Assembly: GCA_021782055.1 (NCBI GenBank)
Contig: JAJXVP010000008.1
Span: forward strand, 1 to 38,216
Origin: a bacterium
GTDB taxonomy: Bacteria; Spirochaetota; Spirochaetia; JABEVK01
Direction: 5' to 3'
DNA length: 38,216 nucleotides
How positions within the stretch are numbered: position 1 is the first letter of the stretch; the number at the start of each line of letters is the position of its first letter. Below, piece after piece: positions 16,542 to 25,348 of this stretch. Position numbers and translations under genes: made by a program. The notes beneath the pieces are model-generated. The model was not told the DNA's origin. It was given only the letters and a program-made list of their open reading frames with translations, and searched no databases.

Positions 16542-17042
16542 TTAAAACCAGAAACGGGCACCTGCAGCGGCCTGCAAACGCCACGTAGGGGCAATAGGAT
16601 CAGTAAAGGACACACCAAAAGCCGGTGCCATTTCGGCAAAAACTTCAAGCGGTTTGATAGGATAGATATCTAAATCAAAGGGAATTCGCACGCCAAAGTC
16701 AAAGGCGGGGTTTGACGAATACGTAAAATCACCAAAAAACCCTGGGCCAACATACAACCCGAAGTTCAAAGGCGCGTAAAAAACCTGATGGTACAGCCAC
16801 CAGTCAGCGGTAAGACCAACAAAGGTCACCTGGGTACCAACGGCGAAGTTAAAACCAAAAATAGGTGGCAGTCCTGCAATTTTGCCGGTGATCCCCCAAC
16901 CGCCGAGAGGCCCGCTAACATCCAACACATCGTGACTAAAGATGGGTCCTACGGCCACGTCCCCTGGGGTCACAACATCGGCGGCGTAGAGACTACCGGT
17001 CAACAGCGCGGCCAAAACCGCGAGAATCAACGTCTTTTTCAT
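16542..17042 (-). CDS. Small outer-membrane beta-barrel protein
   Basis: This 166-residue protein has a clear signal peptide (MKKTLILAVLAALLTGSLYA, then AD). The mature part is a string of short amphipathic beta-strands rich in Gly, Phe, Tyr and Trp (FGFNFAVGTQVTF, LNFGLYVGPGFFGDF, FAEMAPAFGVSF, LQAAAGARFWF). It ends in Phe, as outer-membrane barrels do for BAM recognition. Length suits an eight-stranded barrel and recalls the DUF3996/OmpW-like small barrels of spirochaetes. CAGGAG lies six bases before the ATG. It is first in a two-gene unit with the phosphoribosyltransferase and has a good promoter of its own. Function unknown. Confidence 0.78.
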   Translation of the reverse strand: MKKTLILAVLAALLTGSLYAADVVTPGDVAVGPIFSHDVLDVSGPLGGWGITGKIAGLPPIFGFNFAVGTQVTFVGLTADWWLYHQVFYAPLNFGLYVGPGFFGDFTYSSNPAFDFGVRIPFDLDIYPIKPLEVFAEMAPAFGVSFTDPIAPTWRLQAAAGARFWF

Positions 17043-17059
17043 GCTTACTCCTGAGGCGA

Positions 17060-17088
17060 AATATGCCGTGTCGTGCCAGGATTGTCAA
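17060..17088 (-). promoter_or_regulatory. Sigma-70 promoter of the small beta-barrel gene
   Basis: On the minus strand a perfect TTGACA (17083-17088) is followed after exactly 17 bases by CATATT (17060-17065), four of six matches to TATAAT. The -10 lies 17 bases upstream of the ATG at 17042, leaving a short leader containing CAGGAG. Confidence 0.65.
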
Positions 17089-17150
17089 ACCGGACTCTTC
17101 TTTTTTTTGGGGCTTCCCGATAAACTACGTGTGACGAGGGGGATTTGCTG

Positions 17151-18263
17151 TTGAAGTTTGCTGTTAAGAGGAGGCCGTACCTGGCCTTTCTCTTCTTATT
17201 CATCTTCATGAGCTTTGTTCTGGCTTCCTGCGCAACTTGGGGAAGCGGCTCACTAGCCAAGGAATATTATAATCTGGGTAAAGCCTACTACGAGATGAAA
17301 AAGTACCCTGATTCGGCCAGAGCTTTTCAAATCGCCATGAAACTTGACCCCCGTCTCACTGTCGCGCATGTCAACTTAGTTGAGGCTGTGGCCGAGACTG
17401 GTGACTGGGAAGGAGCTTGGACCTTCCTTGAACCCTTATTGAGCAAAGATCCTCATAATACCGTGTACCTAAAAATCAAAGCCTACCTTTTGTGGGAACT
17501 TCATCACAAAAGATCCTCCGCAGAGCTTTGGAAAAGCCTAGCCAAAGACCTTCCTGCCGACGCAGACACACAATACAACTTTGCCTATGTCGCACGCGAA
17601 GAAGGATGGTCTGAGGACGAATGGCAAGCGCTAAAAACCTATGCGGACCTGGGCGGTACTAAACCCAAGGCGTGGAAGTTGCTGGGTAAAGAGGCTATAA
17701 AACGTCACAATTGGACGAGAGCGTTGCAGGCTTATCAGCAGGTTGTTAAACTTGATACCTCGGATGCACTTTCTTACGCCGCCTTGTCAGAAGTTTATGT
17801 TAACCTTGAACAATTTGACAACGCTGCGGCGGCACTAAAGCAAGCGCTTCTCGCTGAAAAAAACGCCTCAACGGCCAGTCCACCAGCTACTGCCAGTCCA
17901 CTAGCTACGGCTAGCCCTACGCCAACCTTTGTTCCTCCGCCTTCCCCCTCACCGGGATCGTCACCGAATGCATCGTTGGGTTCCAGCACCTCGCCTTCTC
18001 CCCTTGCAACACCATCTGCCTCTCCGAGCTCTGAAAAGCCGCCAACACCCCATGAAGCAGAATGGGAGTTCCAGCTCGGGACCATCTATTTGTATGGAAT
18101 GGATGACTACGCCGATGCTATCGCCGCCTACAGAACCGCCTGGAAAGCCGGGTGGACAGACCTGAAAGTGTGGCACCATTTGGTGGATTTTCCCGGAATG
18201 CCACAAAAAGAACGCTTGATCGGTGATCTGCGCACCCTGGGAGCTTGGGAGGGATCCTCTTGA
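17151..18263 (+). CDS. TPR lipoprotein with Pro/Ser/Thr-rich linker
   Basis: This 370-residue lipoprotein has a basic start, a hydrophobic stretch and a lipobox LASC with lipidated Cys27. It then has several tetratricopeptide-like helical pairs (YYNLGKAYYEMKKYPDSARA; ALQAYQQVVKLDTSDALSYA). A low-complexity linker of Ala, Ser, Pro and Thr follows (about 17863-18051, built from degenerate ATASP units), then one more TPR-like unit (GTIYLYGMDDYADAIAAYRTA). It likely tethers a protein-interaction module to a membrane. Possible starts are TTG 17145 or TTG 17151; the latter is chosen because GAGGGGG lies eight bases upstream. Its stop overlaps folP by four bases, so it is the first gene of the long operon. 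Confidence 0.8.
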   Translation: MKFAVKRRPYLAFLFLFIFMSFVLASCATWGSGSLAKEYYNLGKAYYEMKKYPDSARAFQIAMKLDPRLTVAHVNLVEAVAETGDWEGAWTFLEPLLSKDPHNTVYLKIKAYLLWELHHKRSSAELWKSLAKDLPADADTQYNFAYVAREEGWSEDEWQALKTYADLGGTKPKAWKLLGKEAIKRHNWTRALQAYQQVVKLDTSDALSYAALSEVYVNLEQFDNAAAALKQALLAEKNASTASPPATASPLATASPTPTFVPPPSPSPGSSPNASLGSSTSPSPLATPSASPSSEKPPTPHEAEWEFQLGTIYLYGMDDYADAIAAYRTAWKAGWTDLKVWHHLVDFPGMPQKERLIGDLRTLGAWEGSS

Positions 18264-19054
18264 AAGTAATGGGTATCCTTAATGCGACGCCAGACAGTTT
18301 TTTTGCCGCCAGTCGTACAGGCCCTGAAGAAGTAGCTGAACGGGCCTTGTCCATGGAACGCGCCGGGGCAGACCTTCTCGATATTGGGGGAGAATCCACA
18401 CGTCCTGGTACCGCCTACGTCGATGACACAACGGAATTAGCCCGGATCGTTCCCGTACTCCAGAACATACGAAAGTCTGGTTGCCGCTTGCCCCTGTCGG
18501 TCGATACACGAAAATATTCTGTTGCACAAGCCGCCTGGAAAGAGGGCGCAACGTGGATCAACGATGTTTCGGCTTTACGGGACGACCCTAATCTAGCTGC
18601 TTTTGCCGCTGACAGCGGCATGACCGTAGTTCTGATGCATGCGTCGGGACCCCCCAAGACCATGCAGGTGTCACCTCACTATTCTGACGTAGTTCAACAA
18701 GTGTGTGACTTTTTAAGTGAAGCAATCGACAGGGCTTTAGCAGCCGGTATCTCAGGTACTCGAATAGTGATTGACCCTGGCATCGGCTTTGGCAAAACAA
18801 AAGAACACAATATTGCCCTGATCAAGGCGCTTCCTCAGCTTAAGCGCTTAGGCTTTCCCGTCCTAGTGGGGCTTTCACGCAAGTCGCTGATCGGCGATTT
18901 ATTACAAATTCAAGTTGAGGATCGCTTAGCGGGTTCGCTGGCTGGGGCTTTAGCTTGCCTGGTTCAGGGTGCTGACCTGATCCGCGTTCATGATGTCCCA
19001 GAAACGGTTGGAGCCCTTTCTGTCTTTCAAGCCTTAACAAAGGGGGCTGGTTGA
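18260..19054 (+). CDS. folP: Dihydropteroate synthase
   Basis: This 264-residue cytoplasmic TIM-barrel enzyme joins p-aminobenzoate to the pterin diphosphate in folate synthesis. Family signatures are all present: VMGILNATPDSF at the N-terminus, LLDIGGESTRPG, LSVDTRKYSVAQAA, INDVSAL, VIDPGIGFGKT and GLSRKSLIG. The start is TTG 18260, overlapping the TGA of the TPR gene as TTGA, with GGAGGG six bases upstream; this puts the start two residues before the conserved VMGILN strand. The stop overlaps the cdaA start (TGATG). folP next to cdaA-cdaR is a recurring spirochaete arrangement as far as I recall. Confidence 0.95.
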   Translation: MKVMGILNATPDSFFAASRTGPEEVAERALSMERAGADLLDIGGESTRPGTAYVDDTTELARIVPVLQNIRKSGCRLPLSVDTRKYSVAQAAWKEGATWINDVSALRDDPNLAAFAADSGMTVVLMHASGPPKTMQVSPHYSDVVQQVCDFLSEAIDRALAAGISGTRIVIDPGIGFGKTKEHNIALIKALPQLKRLGFPVLVGLSRKSLIGDLLQIQVEDRLAGSLAGALACLVQGADLIRVHDVPETVGALSVFQALTKGAG

Positions 19055-19857
19055 TGGACTGGATTTTAAACTCCTGGGTTGTCAAAATGATCCTACGGCC
19101 TGTTCTAGACGTAGGAGTTCTCTCTTTTTTACTGTACAAAGCTTACCGGATTCTGTATCAGACCCGTGCGATTCCCCTTCTTCGTGGCATATTTTTTATG
19201 GTGGTTATCTACCTTTTGGCAGTAGGCCTCAAGCTCGATACCCTTACCTGGATCCTTAACTTTTTAGCCCCGGGAATTTTTGTTGGTTTAGCCATCGTGT
19301 TTCAACCAGAACTGCGAAAAATCTTTACCCAAATCGGCCAAGGGGGTTGGTTTACTCCTCAGTCGCGGCCCAAAGCCCAGCATGTCGATGCGGTTCTGAC
19401 CGCCTGCCTAGAACTTTCCCAGATGCGCCGTGGTGCTTTAATCACTTTTGTTCGCAAAGTGGGCTTAAAAAATATCGTAGAGCGAGGCACTCCGATGGAT
19501 GCAGAACTCACCTCCGCCCTTCTGCTCACGATTTTTAGCTTTGACACGCCCCTTCATGACGGTGGAAGCATAATTCAGGGGGAACGACTTGTCTCGGCCG
19601 GTTGTTTTTATCCGCTTTCTGACAACACTACCATTTCGAAAAGCTTTGGAACGAGACATAGAGCGGCTTTGGGAATGGCCGAAGAGTCCGATGCGGTGAC
19701 AGTCGTCGTTTCTGAGGAAACAGGTGCCTTATCGCTGGCGTACAACGGGGCGCTCCATTATGATCTTTCCCCCGAAGAAGCCCGGCGTCGCCTTAAAGAG
19801 CTTCTTGAGTTTAAGGACGAAGAAGAACCGACTGAAAAGGGGGACTTCGTTGGATAA
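19054..19857 (+). CDS. cdaA: Membrane diadenylate cyclase CdaA (c-di-AMP synthase)
   Basis: This 267-residue protein has three N-terminal transmembrane helices and a cytoplasmic DAC domain that condenses two ATP into cyclic di-AMP. Catalytic motifs are visible: HDGGSII with Asp169, where most family members have Asp-Gly-Ala, and GTRHRAALG with Arg201-His202-Arg203. ISKSFG and VVVSEETGA also match. The Ala-to-Gly change in the DGA motif is mild and the enzyme is probably active. ATG 19054 shares one base with the folP stop. The next gene encodes its regulator CdaR and overlaps it by eight bases, so the two are stoichiometrically coupled. Confidence 0.93.
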   Translation: MDWILNSWVVKMILRPVLDVGVLSFLLYKAYRILYQTRAIPLLRGIFFMVVIYLLAVGLKLDTLTWILNFLAPGIFVGLAIVFQPELRKIFTQIGQGGWFTPQSRPKAQHVDAVLTACLELSQMRRGALITFVRKVGLKNIVERGTPMDAELTSALLLTIFSFDTPLHDGGSIIQGERLVSAGCFYPLSDNTTISKSFGTRHRAALGMAEESDAVTVVVSEETGALSLAYNGALHYDLSPEEARRRLKELLEFKDEEEPTEKGDFVG

Positions 19858-20794
19858 GATTCCCTGGAAAAAAATTCTAGATCAGTGGCCGGCAAAGATA
19901 CTCTCGGTAGCGGCGGCACTTTTACTCTTCTTTTATAACCGCATTGACACTTTAGGAGAGAAGAACATCACTGTCCCTGTGCGCCTGATCACCGATACTT
20001 CACTTGTGCCTGCAGAGAATTGGACTTCACGCGTCAAACTAACGATACGAGGGCCTAAAGATGAACTTTCTGCCCTTTCAGATCATGAAATTGAGGCAGT
20101 AGCTGATTTTTCTGATCGCTCGGGCGAAGGTATTTACCGTGCGCCGGTGCAAATTCGACGACGAGGTAATGCCGCCGACCTAGAAAACCTCGAAATTATC
20201 GCCGACCCTATGATGCTTCGCTTACGTCTAGAGCGGAAAGTTATAAAAACCGTCCCTGTTGTACCCCAGTTCTCTGGTCAACCAGGTAAAGATTTTGAAC
20301 TTTCGGGCTTTAAGGTCTCGCCTTCGCGGATCACTGTGGAAGGCCCCAGGGTACGCATGGGTAAACTCAAATTCGTCGAGACTGAACCCATCGACTTACG
20401 AGGGAAAACCGACAATTTTACGATTAAAGTCCATCTGGTCCTCAATTCTTCACTTCTAGACTTTCCTTTAGGACATTCCGTAGAGGTCTATGGTAAGATG
20501 AAGTCCTCTCTACAAACCATGACTTTTCCTAGCCTTCAACCGCAAATTGTTGGCCTTGTTTCTGGTCTTGAAGTGACGATTCCTCCTTCTCCCGTTGCTG
20601 TTCGTGTTAGGGGTACTCGTCAAGCTTTAGCTGGCCTTGGGGCTGAAAAAGTGCATGTCGAAGCTGACTTAACCAACTTTAATGGGCCAGGTGAAGCGGT
20701 GGATGTGCCTATCCGTGTGCTTCTGCCCCCCGGAGTTGATCTTGTTGAGGTCATGCCTGCAGTGATTAACCTCATTTTGGAGAAAAAACCATGA
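19850..20794 (+). CDS. cdaR: CdaR/YbbR-domain regulator of CdaA
   Basis: This 314-residue protein has one N-terminal membrane anchor (AKILSVAAALLLFFY) followed by about three extracytoplasmic YbbR repeats. Each has the pattern of a short hydrophobic strand and a conserved proline-rich turn (VRVRGTRQALAGLGAE; VKLTIRGPKDELSAL). CdaR binds CdaA and modulates c-di-AMP synthesis. TTG 19850 is preferred because AAAGGGGG lies seven bases upstream and because it starts just before the anchor; longer starts inside cdaA would add charged residues. The stop overlaps acpS as ATGA. Confidence 0.88.
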   Translation: MDKIPWKKILDQWPAKILSVAAALLLFFYNRIDTLGEKNITVPVRLITDTSLVPAENWTSRVKLTIRGPKDELSALSDHEIEAVADFSDRSGEGIYRAPVQIRRRGNAADLENLEIIADPMMLRLRLERKVIKTVPVVPQFSGQPGKDFELSGFKVSPSRITVEGPRVRMGKLKFVETEPIDLRGKTDNFTIKVHLVLNSSLLDFPLGHSVEVYGKMKSSLQTMTFPSLQPQIVGLVSGLEVTIPPSPVAVRVRGTRQALAGLGAEKVHVEADLTNFNGPGEAVDVPIRVLLPPGVDLVEVMPAVINLILEKKP

Positions 20795-21159
20795 TCACGG
20801 GAATTGGCGTTGATCTTGTCGAAAACCGGAGGTTGCTACCTTGGCTTTCTCAGCCTCAACTTTTAGAAAGGTATTTTACCACTCATGAAATCAGCGATGT
20901 CCAAACAAGTGCACATCCCGAAGCCTCTTTGGCCGCCCGGTTTGCCGCTAAAGAGGCCTTTGGAAAAGCTTTGGGTTCGGGATTGAGGGGCTTACCCTTA
21001 CGAGACATCGAAGTCCAAAGGGGGGCTGATGGAAAGCCTTTTCTCGTGCTTGCCGGTAAAGCGGCAGAAGTTTTAAAACGTCAGAAAATCGCTCACGTTC
21101 ATCTTTCCCTTTCGCACGAAAAAGAATATGCCGTAGCGTTTGTCGTCATGGAGCTGTAA
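20791..21159 (+). CDS. acpS: Holo-[acyl-carrier-protein] synthase
   Basis: This 122-residue enzyme moves 4'-phosphopantetheine from CoA to the acyl carrier protein. The magnesium ligands are in place: Asp8 in GIGVDLVE and Glu55 in RFAAKEAFGKALG. The C-terminal HLSLSHEKEYAVAFV is also typical of the family, and length is standard for the trimeric AcpS type. It overlaps cdaR by four bases (ATGA) and precedes the DUF2225 gene by two. Confidence 0.95.
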   Translation: MITGIGVDLVENRRLLPWLSQPQLLERYFTTHEISDVQTSAHPEASLAARFAAKEAFGKALGSGLRGLPLRDIEVQRGADGKPFLVLAGKAAEVLKRQKIAHVHLSLSHEKEYAVAFVVMEL

Positions 21160-21161
21160 AG

Positions 21162-22013
21162 ATGTCAGATCCCTCGCTCAGCAAGCTGACGTTCTTTCAG
21201 AAAAATGACACGTTGTGCCCCATTTGCGAAGCTCCTTTTAAAAAGGAAGAACTACGCCAAGGCGGAGGTCGGCAAATCGCCGGCCCCTTAGGCGATGACT
21301 TGCGACGTTTTTATGAGGCTTCGAAGAAGTTTGGAGAAATATACCCTCTGATCTATTCGGTGCTCACTTGTCCTCGTTGCTATTATTCTGCCTTGGCTAG
21401 CGATTTTTTGACTCCTGACCCCAAGGCTCTGGAGGCTCTTCGGGCAGAGGAAGAGGAACGCAAAAAGTTTGTTGCTCCGCTTTTTGACGATCTTGACTTT
21501 GAACGCCCTAAAACCCTCTATGAGGGAGCGGCCGGATACCTTCTTTGTCTGATGACTTACAATCACTTTACCAACACTTTTTCACCGACGGTCAAAGCGG
21601 CTATCTGTGCTTTGCGCGGGGCTTGGTGCTTTGCTGATCTTCACAAAAAATATCCCAGCGAAAACTGGGATTACCTCGAAAAAATCCTGTATCACAAAGC
21701 TAAATTCTTTTACACGCAAACCGTTGAAAAAGAACAAAGCGGGGATGAAACCGTCAACGCGTCGATGTTCTTTGGACCGGATGTTGATAATAATTACGGT
21801 TATGACGGAGTCATGTATCTGACGGGCTGGTTAGAATTTCACTTTGGGAATCGTGAAAACGATGAGGCCCGCGCAGAATCGCTGGCAACCGCTCGACGCG
21901 CTATTGCGCGGTTAGTAGGGATGGGAAAATCCTCTAAGGCAAAGCCTTCAGCTCTGATCGATAAGGCCAAGGATTTACACAAGTTGATGGGCGAGGCAAT
22001 CAAAGACGAATGA
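21162..22013 (+). CDS. DUF2225 family protein with Cys-rich zinc-binding sites
   Basis: This 283-residue protein has two Cys pairs, CPIC near residue 19 and CPRC near residue 66, as in DUF2225 proteins, suggesting a zinc ribbon. The pairs flank IAGPLGDDLRRFY. A helical, TPR-like remainder follows (YEGAAGYLLCLMTY; ALRGAWCFADLHKKY). The biochemical function is unknown. No signal peptide is present, so it is probably cytoplasmic. Two bases separate it from acpS and it overlaps truA by ATGA. Its position inside a housekeeping operon suggests a general cellular role. Confidence 0.85.
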   Translation: MSDPSLSKLTFFQKNDTLCPICEAPFKKEELRQGGGRQIAGPLGDDLRRFYEASKKFGEIYPLIYSVLTCPRCYYSALASDFLTPDPKALEALRAEEEERKKFVAPLFDDLDFERPKTLYEGAAGYLLCLMTYNHFTNTFSPTVKAAICALRGAWCFADLHKKYPSENWDYLEKILYHKAKFFYTQTVEKEQSGDETVNASMFFGPDVDNNYGYDGVMYLTGWLEFHFGNRENDEARAESLATARRAIARLVGMGKSSKAKPSALIDKAKDLHKLMGEAIKDE

Positions 22014-22768
22014 AACGATTTAGACTCAACCTTGCCTATGATGGTACCCCCTACGAGGGCTGGCAAAGTCAGAGAACTACGGCCAAGACCGTTCAAGGTG
22101 AACTTGAACAGGCCTTGAGCCGGCTGTTGCATCAACCAACCAGCCTCGTTGGCGCAGGGCGAACGGACTCGGGGGTTCATGCTCGGTCGCAAACAGCTCA
22201 CTTTGAGGCTGTCAACACAAGAATGACCGGCTTGGCCTTTCAACGGGGGCTTAACAGTCTTTTGCCTCGCTCAATCCGCATCTTGTCATGCCAAGAGGTC
22301 AGCGAAACTTTTCATGCCCGCTTTTCTGCTCTAGCACGGGTTTACCAGTACTACTTGCAACCCAGTGAAGTCATCCTTCCCTGGGATCGTTCTTGGGTTA
22401 CCCCCGCAAAGATTCCCCCCTTAGCAATCTTGAATGCGATGGCCCATCAGCTCCATGGCGAACAGGATTTTACAACCTTCAGTCATGCACAAGATCCCAG
22501 TCAGTCGCGAAGTCGTTTTATTTACCAGGCTACGTGGTTTCCTTGGCGCGACCGTGTTGTTTTCCGAATTTCCGGGAATGCATTTTTATGGAGAATGGTG
22601 CGGTCACTCGTCGGAACCATGTTAGACTTGGGTGGTAAACCCGATGCAGCAACTCGATTTGCCGAAGCTCTTGCTTCTCGCGACCGCAGAAGTGCCGGTC
22701 CGACCGCTCCGGCAGAAGGTCTTTTTTTGCATAAGGTGGTGTATTATGCCCATGAATTTAGCCTCTAA
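22010..22768 (+). CDS. truA: tRNA pseudouridine(38-40) synthase TruA
   Basis: This 252-residue enzyme isomerises uridines 38-40 of the tRNA anticodon arm. The catalytic Asp53 sits in GAGRTDSGVHARSQ. N-terminal AYDGTPYEGWQ, the central FTTFSHAQD and C-terminal GNAFLWRMVRSLVGT are characteristic. Length is usual. The start overlaps the DUF2225 stop as ATGA, and the 3' end overlaps the next gene by 23 bases. Confidence 0.96.
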   Translation: MKRFRLNLAYDGTPYEGWQSQRTTAKTVQGELEQALSRLLHQPTSLVGAGRTDSGVHARSQTAHFEAVNTRMTGLAFQRGLNSLLPRSIRILSCQEVSETFHARFSALARVYQYYLQPSEVILPWDRSWVTPAKIPPLAILNAMAHQLHGEQDFTTFSHAQDPSQSRSRFIYQATWFPWRDRVVFRISGNAFLWRMVRSLVGTMLDLGGKPDAATRFAEALASRDRRSAGPTAPAEGLFLHKVVYYAHEFSL

Positions 22769-23375
22769 CTCTCCCGAGGCCGTTCTTTGGGATCTGACCT
22801 ATCAGGTTCAAGCTCTGCTACAAACTGAAGGTTTTTTATCCAAGCTCCCGCCCTTCTCAGAAAACTCGAGGGGCTCTCTCGAAGACCTTTTCAAAGAATG
22901 GGTGAACAAAATTCTTCCAGGGACAACTTGGCCAGTGTTAGAAGGCTCGGTATCCGCTCCCGTTCTTTTACTAGCGACTTCCTTGACGTCTGAGGAAAAG
23001 AATTATGCACGAAAATGGTTTGAGAATGACAAATTGCGGGTTCCCTTTGATCGGACATTTCTGATCCACCTTTGGCCACCCCTAACCGACAGTGATGCAC
23101 GCCTATATTTTTCTAAACTTATCGAACAGCTCAAACCACACGTTGTTTTCAGCTTGGGACCCCAGCCAGCCGCTACGCTTCTTCACGCGCCTCCTAGCAT
23201 AGACACGTTACGATCTGGCGAGTTCCCTTTTGCGAAAATTCCTCTCCTTACGACTTACCATCCCTCGGCGTTACTGAGCCTCGCCCCTGACTCACCGGCA
23301 CTAGCCCCCTTAAAAGCGCATGTATGGCGTGACGCTCAGCGATTAGTTGCCAAATTAAAATCGGTGGTCGCGTGA
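22746..23375 (+). CDS. Uracil-DNA-glycosylase-fold protein, probably catalytically degenerate
   Basis: This 209-residue protein resembles family 4/5 uracil-DNA glycosylases only in its second half: a VVFSLGPQPAATLL strand-turn and TYHPSALL, the family's His-Pro-Ser motif. The first active-site motif, normally Gly-Glu-Ala-Pro-Gly, is replaced by LLATSLTSEE, and the four iron-sulfur Cys are absent. A role in base excision is therefore doubtful; DNA binding is possible. ATG 22746 has AAGGTGG about six bases upstream inside truA; ATG 22752 is the alternative. It overlaps priA as GTGA. The position beside priA hints at a DNA-repair or replication-restart link, which is inference. Confidence 0.7.
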   Translation: MPMNLASNSPEAVLWDLTYQVQALLQTEGFLSKLPPFSENSRGSLEDLFKEWVNKILPGTTWPVLEGSVSAPVLLLATSLTSEEKNYARKWFENDKLRVPFDRTFLIHLWPPLTDSDARLYFSKLIEQLKPHVVFSLGPQPAATLLHAPPSIDTLRSGEFPFAKIPLLTTYHPSALLSLAPDSPALAPLKAHVWRDAQRLVAKLKSVVA

Positions 23376-25339
23376 CCACCGAAAGCCCAAGCGACAAAAA
23401 CCTCTCGTATTGCGAAGTAGCCTTCGATCTCCCGCTCGCGCAGACCTTTACGTATTCTTTCGAAGAAACTCTCTTAGTTCCAGGACAAAGAATTCAAGCG
23501 CCCTTTGGCCGCGGCTACAAAACAGGCGTCGTCGTAGCATCGCCGGTAAATCCCCCAGACGGAATCGAAATCAAACCTCTGAAAAAAATTCTTGATCAAG
23601 AGTCTCTCTTTGGCCGCTGGTCCTTAGACTTGGCGCAATGGATGAGTCGACAGTACCTCTGTCGCTTGGGACAAGCCTTGGCCTTGATGCTTCCGTCGGC
23701 TCAGCGAAAACGTGACGTTCCTTTTCCCGAGGTTGTCACAATCGCCGCGCATCAGCTGACTCTCAACGCCGAACAGCTAAAGGCTCGTCAAGCAATTTTG
23801 GCCAGCGATCGTCCCTTTTACCTGTGGGGGCTAACAGGCACAGGAAAAACCGAGGTTTTTTTGCAGTCCGCCAATACGATCCTCGAAGCGGGTCAACAGG
23901 TGCTCTACTTGGTTCCCGAAATCGCTCTGACCTGGCCGTTAGTAAAGATTTTACGGCAAAGATTCGGCTCACAAGTCGCCATTTTGCATTCGGCCTTAAC
24001 TCCCGCTCAGCGCTTGGGTGAATGGCGTAAAATTCAAACTGAACAGGCTAAGCTTGTGGTGGGAGCCCGAAGCGCTGTCTTTGCCCCTTTTCAAAATTTG
24101 GGTTTGATCATCATCGATGAAGAACACGAAACAAGCTACAAATCTGGTCAAACACCCCGCTACCACGCCCGACAGGTCGCCTTTTACTTAGCACAAAAAG
24201 CAGGCGCCAAACTGGTGATGGGCAGTGCAACACCTAGCCTCGAATCGTATCATGCTCTTTTAAACGAAACCTTCGCCCATGCCCGTCTTACACAACGGGC
24301 CGCTGGTGGCGCGCCTCCACAGGTACGTATCGTTCCTCGGGATCCTAAGAGTTTATTCTCGGCACCCTTGATTGAAGCGATTCACCAAACGGCGGTCGAA
24401 GGTCGCCAAAGTATTTTATTCTTGAATCGACGAGGTTATGGTTCATCGTTTCATTGCCGTACCTGCGGCGAAGATCTTTTATGCCGCCACTGTTCCGTAA
24501 GCCTTACATGGCATAAGGCCCGAGGAGTTCTGGTTTGTCATTTATGCGGCTACCAAACAGCCCCTGTTTCCGTGTGTCCCCATTGTGGTTCCTTAGATGT
24601 GGGATGGAGCGTTCCTGGAACAGAACATGTCATGGATGACCTTGCTCGGTTATTTCCTCACTTACGATCTGCCCGCATCGATAGTGATACCGCCGGAGAC
24701 GAAACCCCCAAACTTCTCGAGGAGTTTGGCCAAGGTAAGCTGGATATTCTGGTTGGCACACAAATGGTTGCAAAAGGTCTCGACTTTCCACGGGTAAAAC
24801 TGGTAGGAATTCTGAATGCTGAAGCTGGACTTTCTTTGCCGGATTTTCGCGCCTCAGAGCGCGTGTATGCTTTGATTCGTCAGGTGACGGGACGTGCCGG
24901 AAGAACGCACCCTGATGGGCTGGTTATTCTGCAAAGTTCAAGACCAGACAACGCGGTAATTCGTTGGGCTGCCGAAGGCCAAGACGAAGAATTCTGGAAG
25001 CAGGAACTTTCCCTGAGACAACTCTTGGATTTCCCCCCCTATTCACGCCTTATCCGTTTTGTTGTTCGTTCCTTTCAAGACGCTTTGGCCCAAAAAACCG
25101 CCATAAGTTTAGCCGAGGAGTTGGGGGCGAACTCTTGGTTTCAAACCGAAGGAGGCGAAATCTTGGGACCGTCAGAATGTGCGATTGCTAAGCAGTCCGC
25201 CCAATACCGTTATCAAGTCCTCTTGCGAGCCCATCATTTTCCTTTGTTGCATACGGCAGCGAAAACCGCTTTAGAAAACATTCGAGTCTCGCGCGATGTT
25301 CACCTTGAGGTCGACGTCGATCCCCTCCAATTATTATGA
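23372..25339 (+). CDS. priA: Primosomal protein N' (replication-restart helicase PriA)
   Basis: This 655-residue superfamily 2 helicase reloads the replication machinery at collapsed forks. In order it has an N-terminal DNA-binding domain (FDLPLAQTFTYSF), Walker A GLTGTGKT (153-160), DEEH box IIIDEEHETSYK, GSATPSLES, and a paired zinc-binding insertion of eight Cys (CRTC, CRHC, CHLC, CPHC). Helicase motif V-VI blocks GTQMVAKGLDFP and RVYALIRQVTGRAGR follow. The start is GTG 23372, overlapping the preceding stop as GTGA; the family N-terminus supports it. It is somewhat shorter than the E. coli protein but has every motif. Confidence 0.96.
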   Translation: MTTESPSDKNLSYCEVAFDLPLAQTFTYSFEETLLVPGQRIQAPFGRGYKTGVVVASPVNPPDGIEIKPLKKILDQESLFGRWSLDLAQWMSRQYLCRLGQALALMLPSAQRKRDVPFPEVVTIAAHQLTLNAEQLKARQAILASDRPFYLWGLTGTGKTEVFLQSANTILEAGQQVLYLVPEIALTWPLVKILRQRFGSQVAILHSALTPAQRLGEWRKIQTEQAKLVVGARSAVFAPFQNLGLIIIDEEHETSYKSGQTPRYHARQVAFYLAQKAGAKLVMGSATPSLESYHALLNETFAHARLTQRAAGGAPPQVRIVPRDPKSLFSAPLIEAIHQTAVEGRQSILFLNRRGYGSSFHCRTCGEDLLCRHCSVSLTWHKARGVLVCHLCGYQTAPVSVCPHCGSLDVGWSVPGTEHVMDDLARLFPHLRSARIDSDTAGDETPKLLEEFGQGKLDILVGTQMVAKGLDFPRVKLVGILNAEAGLSLPDFRASERVYALIRQVTGRAGRTHPDGLVILQSSRPDNAVIRWAAEGQDEEFWKQELSLRQLLDFPPYSRLIRFVVRSFQDALAQKTAISLAEELGANSWFQTEGGEILGPSECAIAKQSAQYRYQVLLRAHHFPLLHTAAKTALENIRVSRDVHLEVDVDPLQLL

Positions 25340-25348
25340 GGTAACACC

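Noticed and set aside
17863..18051. Tandem DNA repeat in the TPR gene
   Set aside because: The units are degenerate at the DNA level; it is better described as a low-complexity Ala/Ser/Pro/Thr linker than as a true tandem repeat.
22632..22746. Longer start for the UDG-like gene inside truA
   Set aside because: The extra residues are the out-of-frame reading of conserved truA sequence and there is a good ribosome site before ATG 22746.
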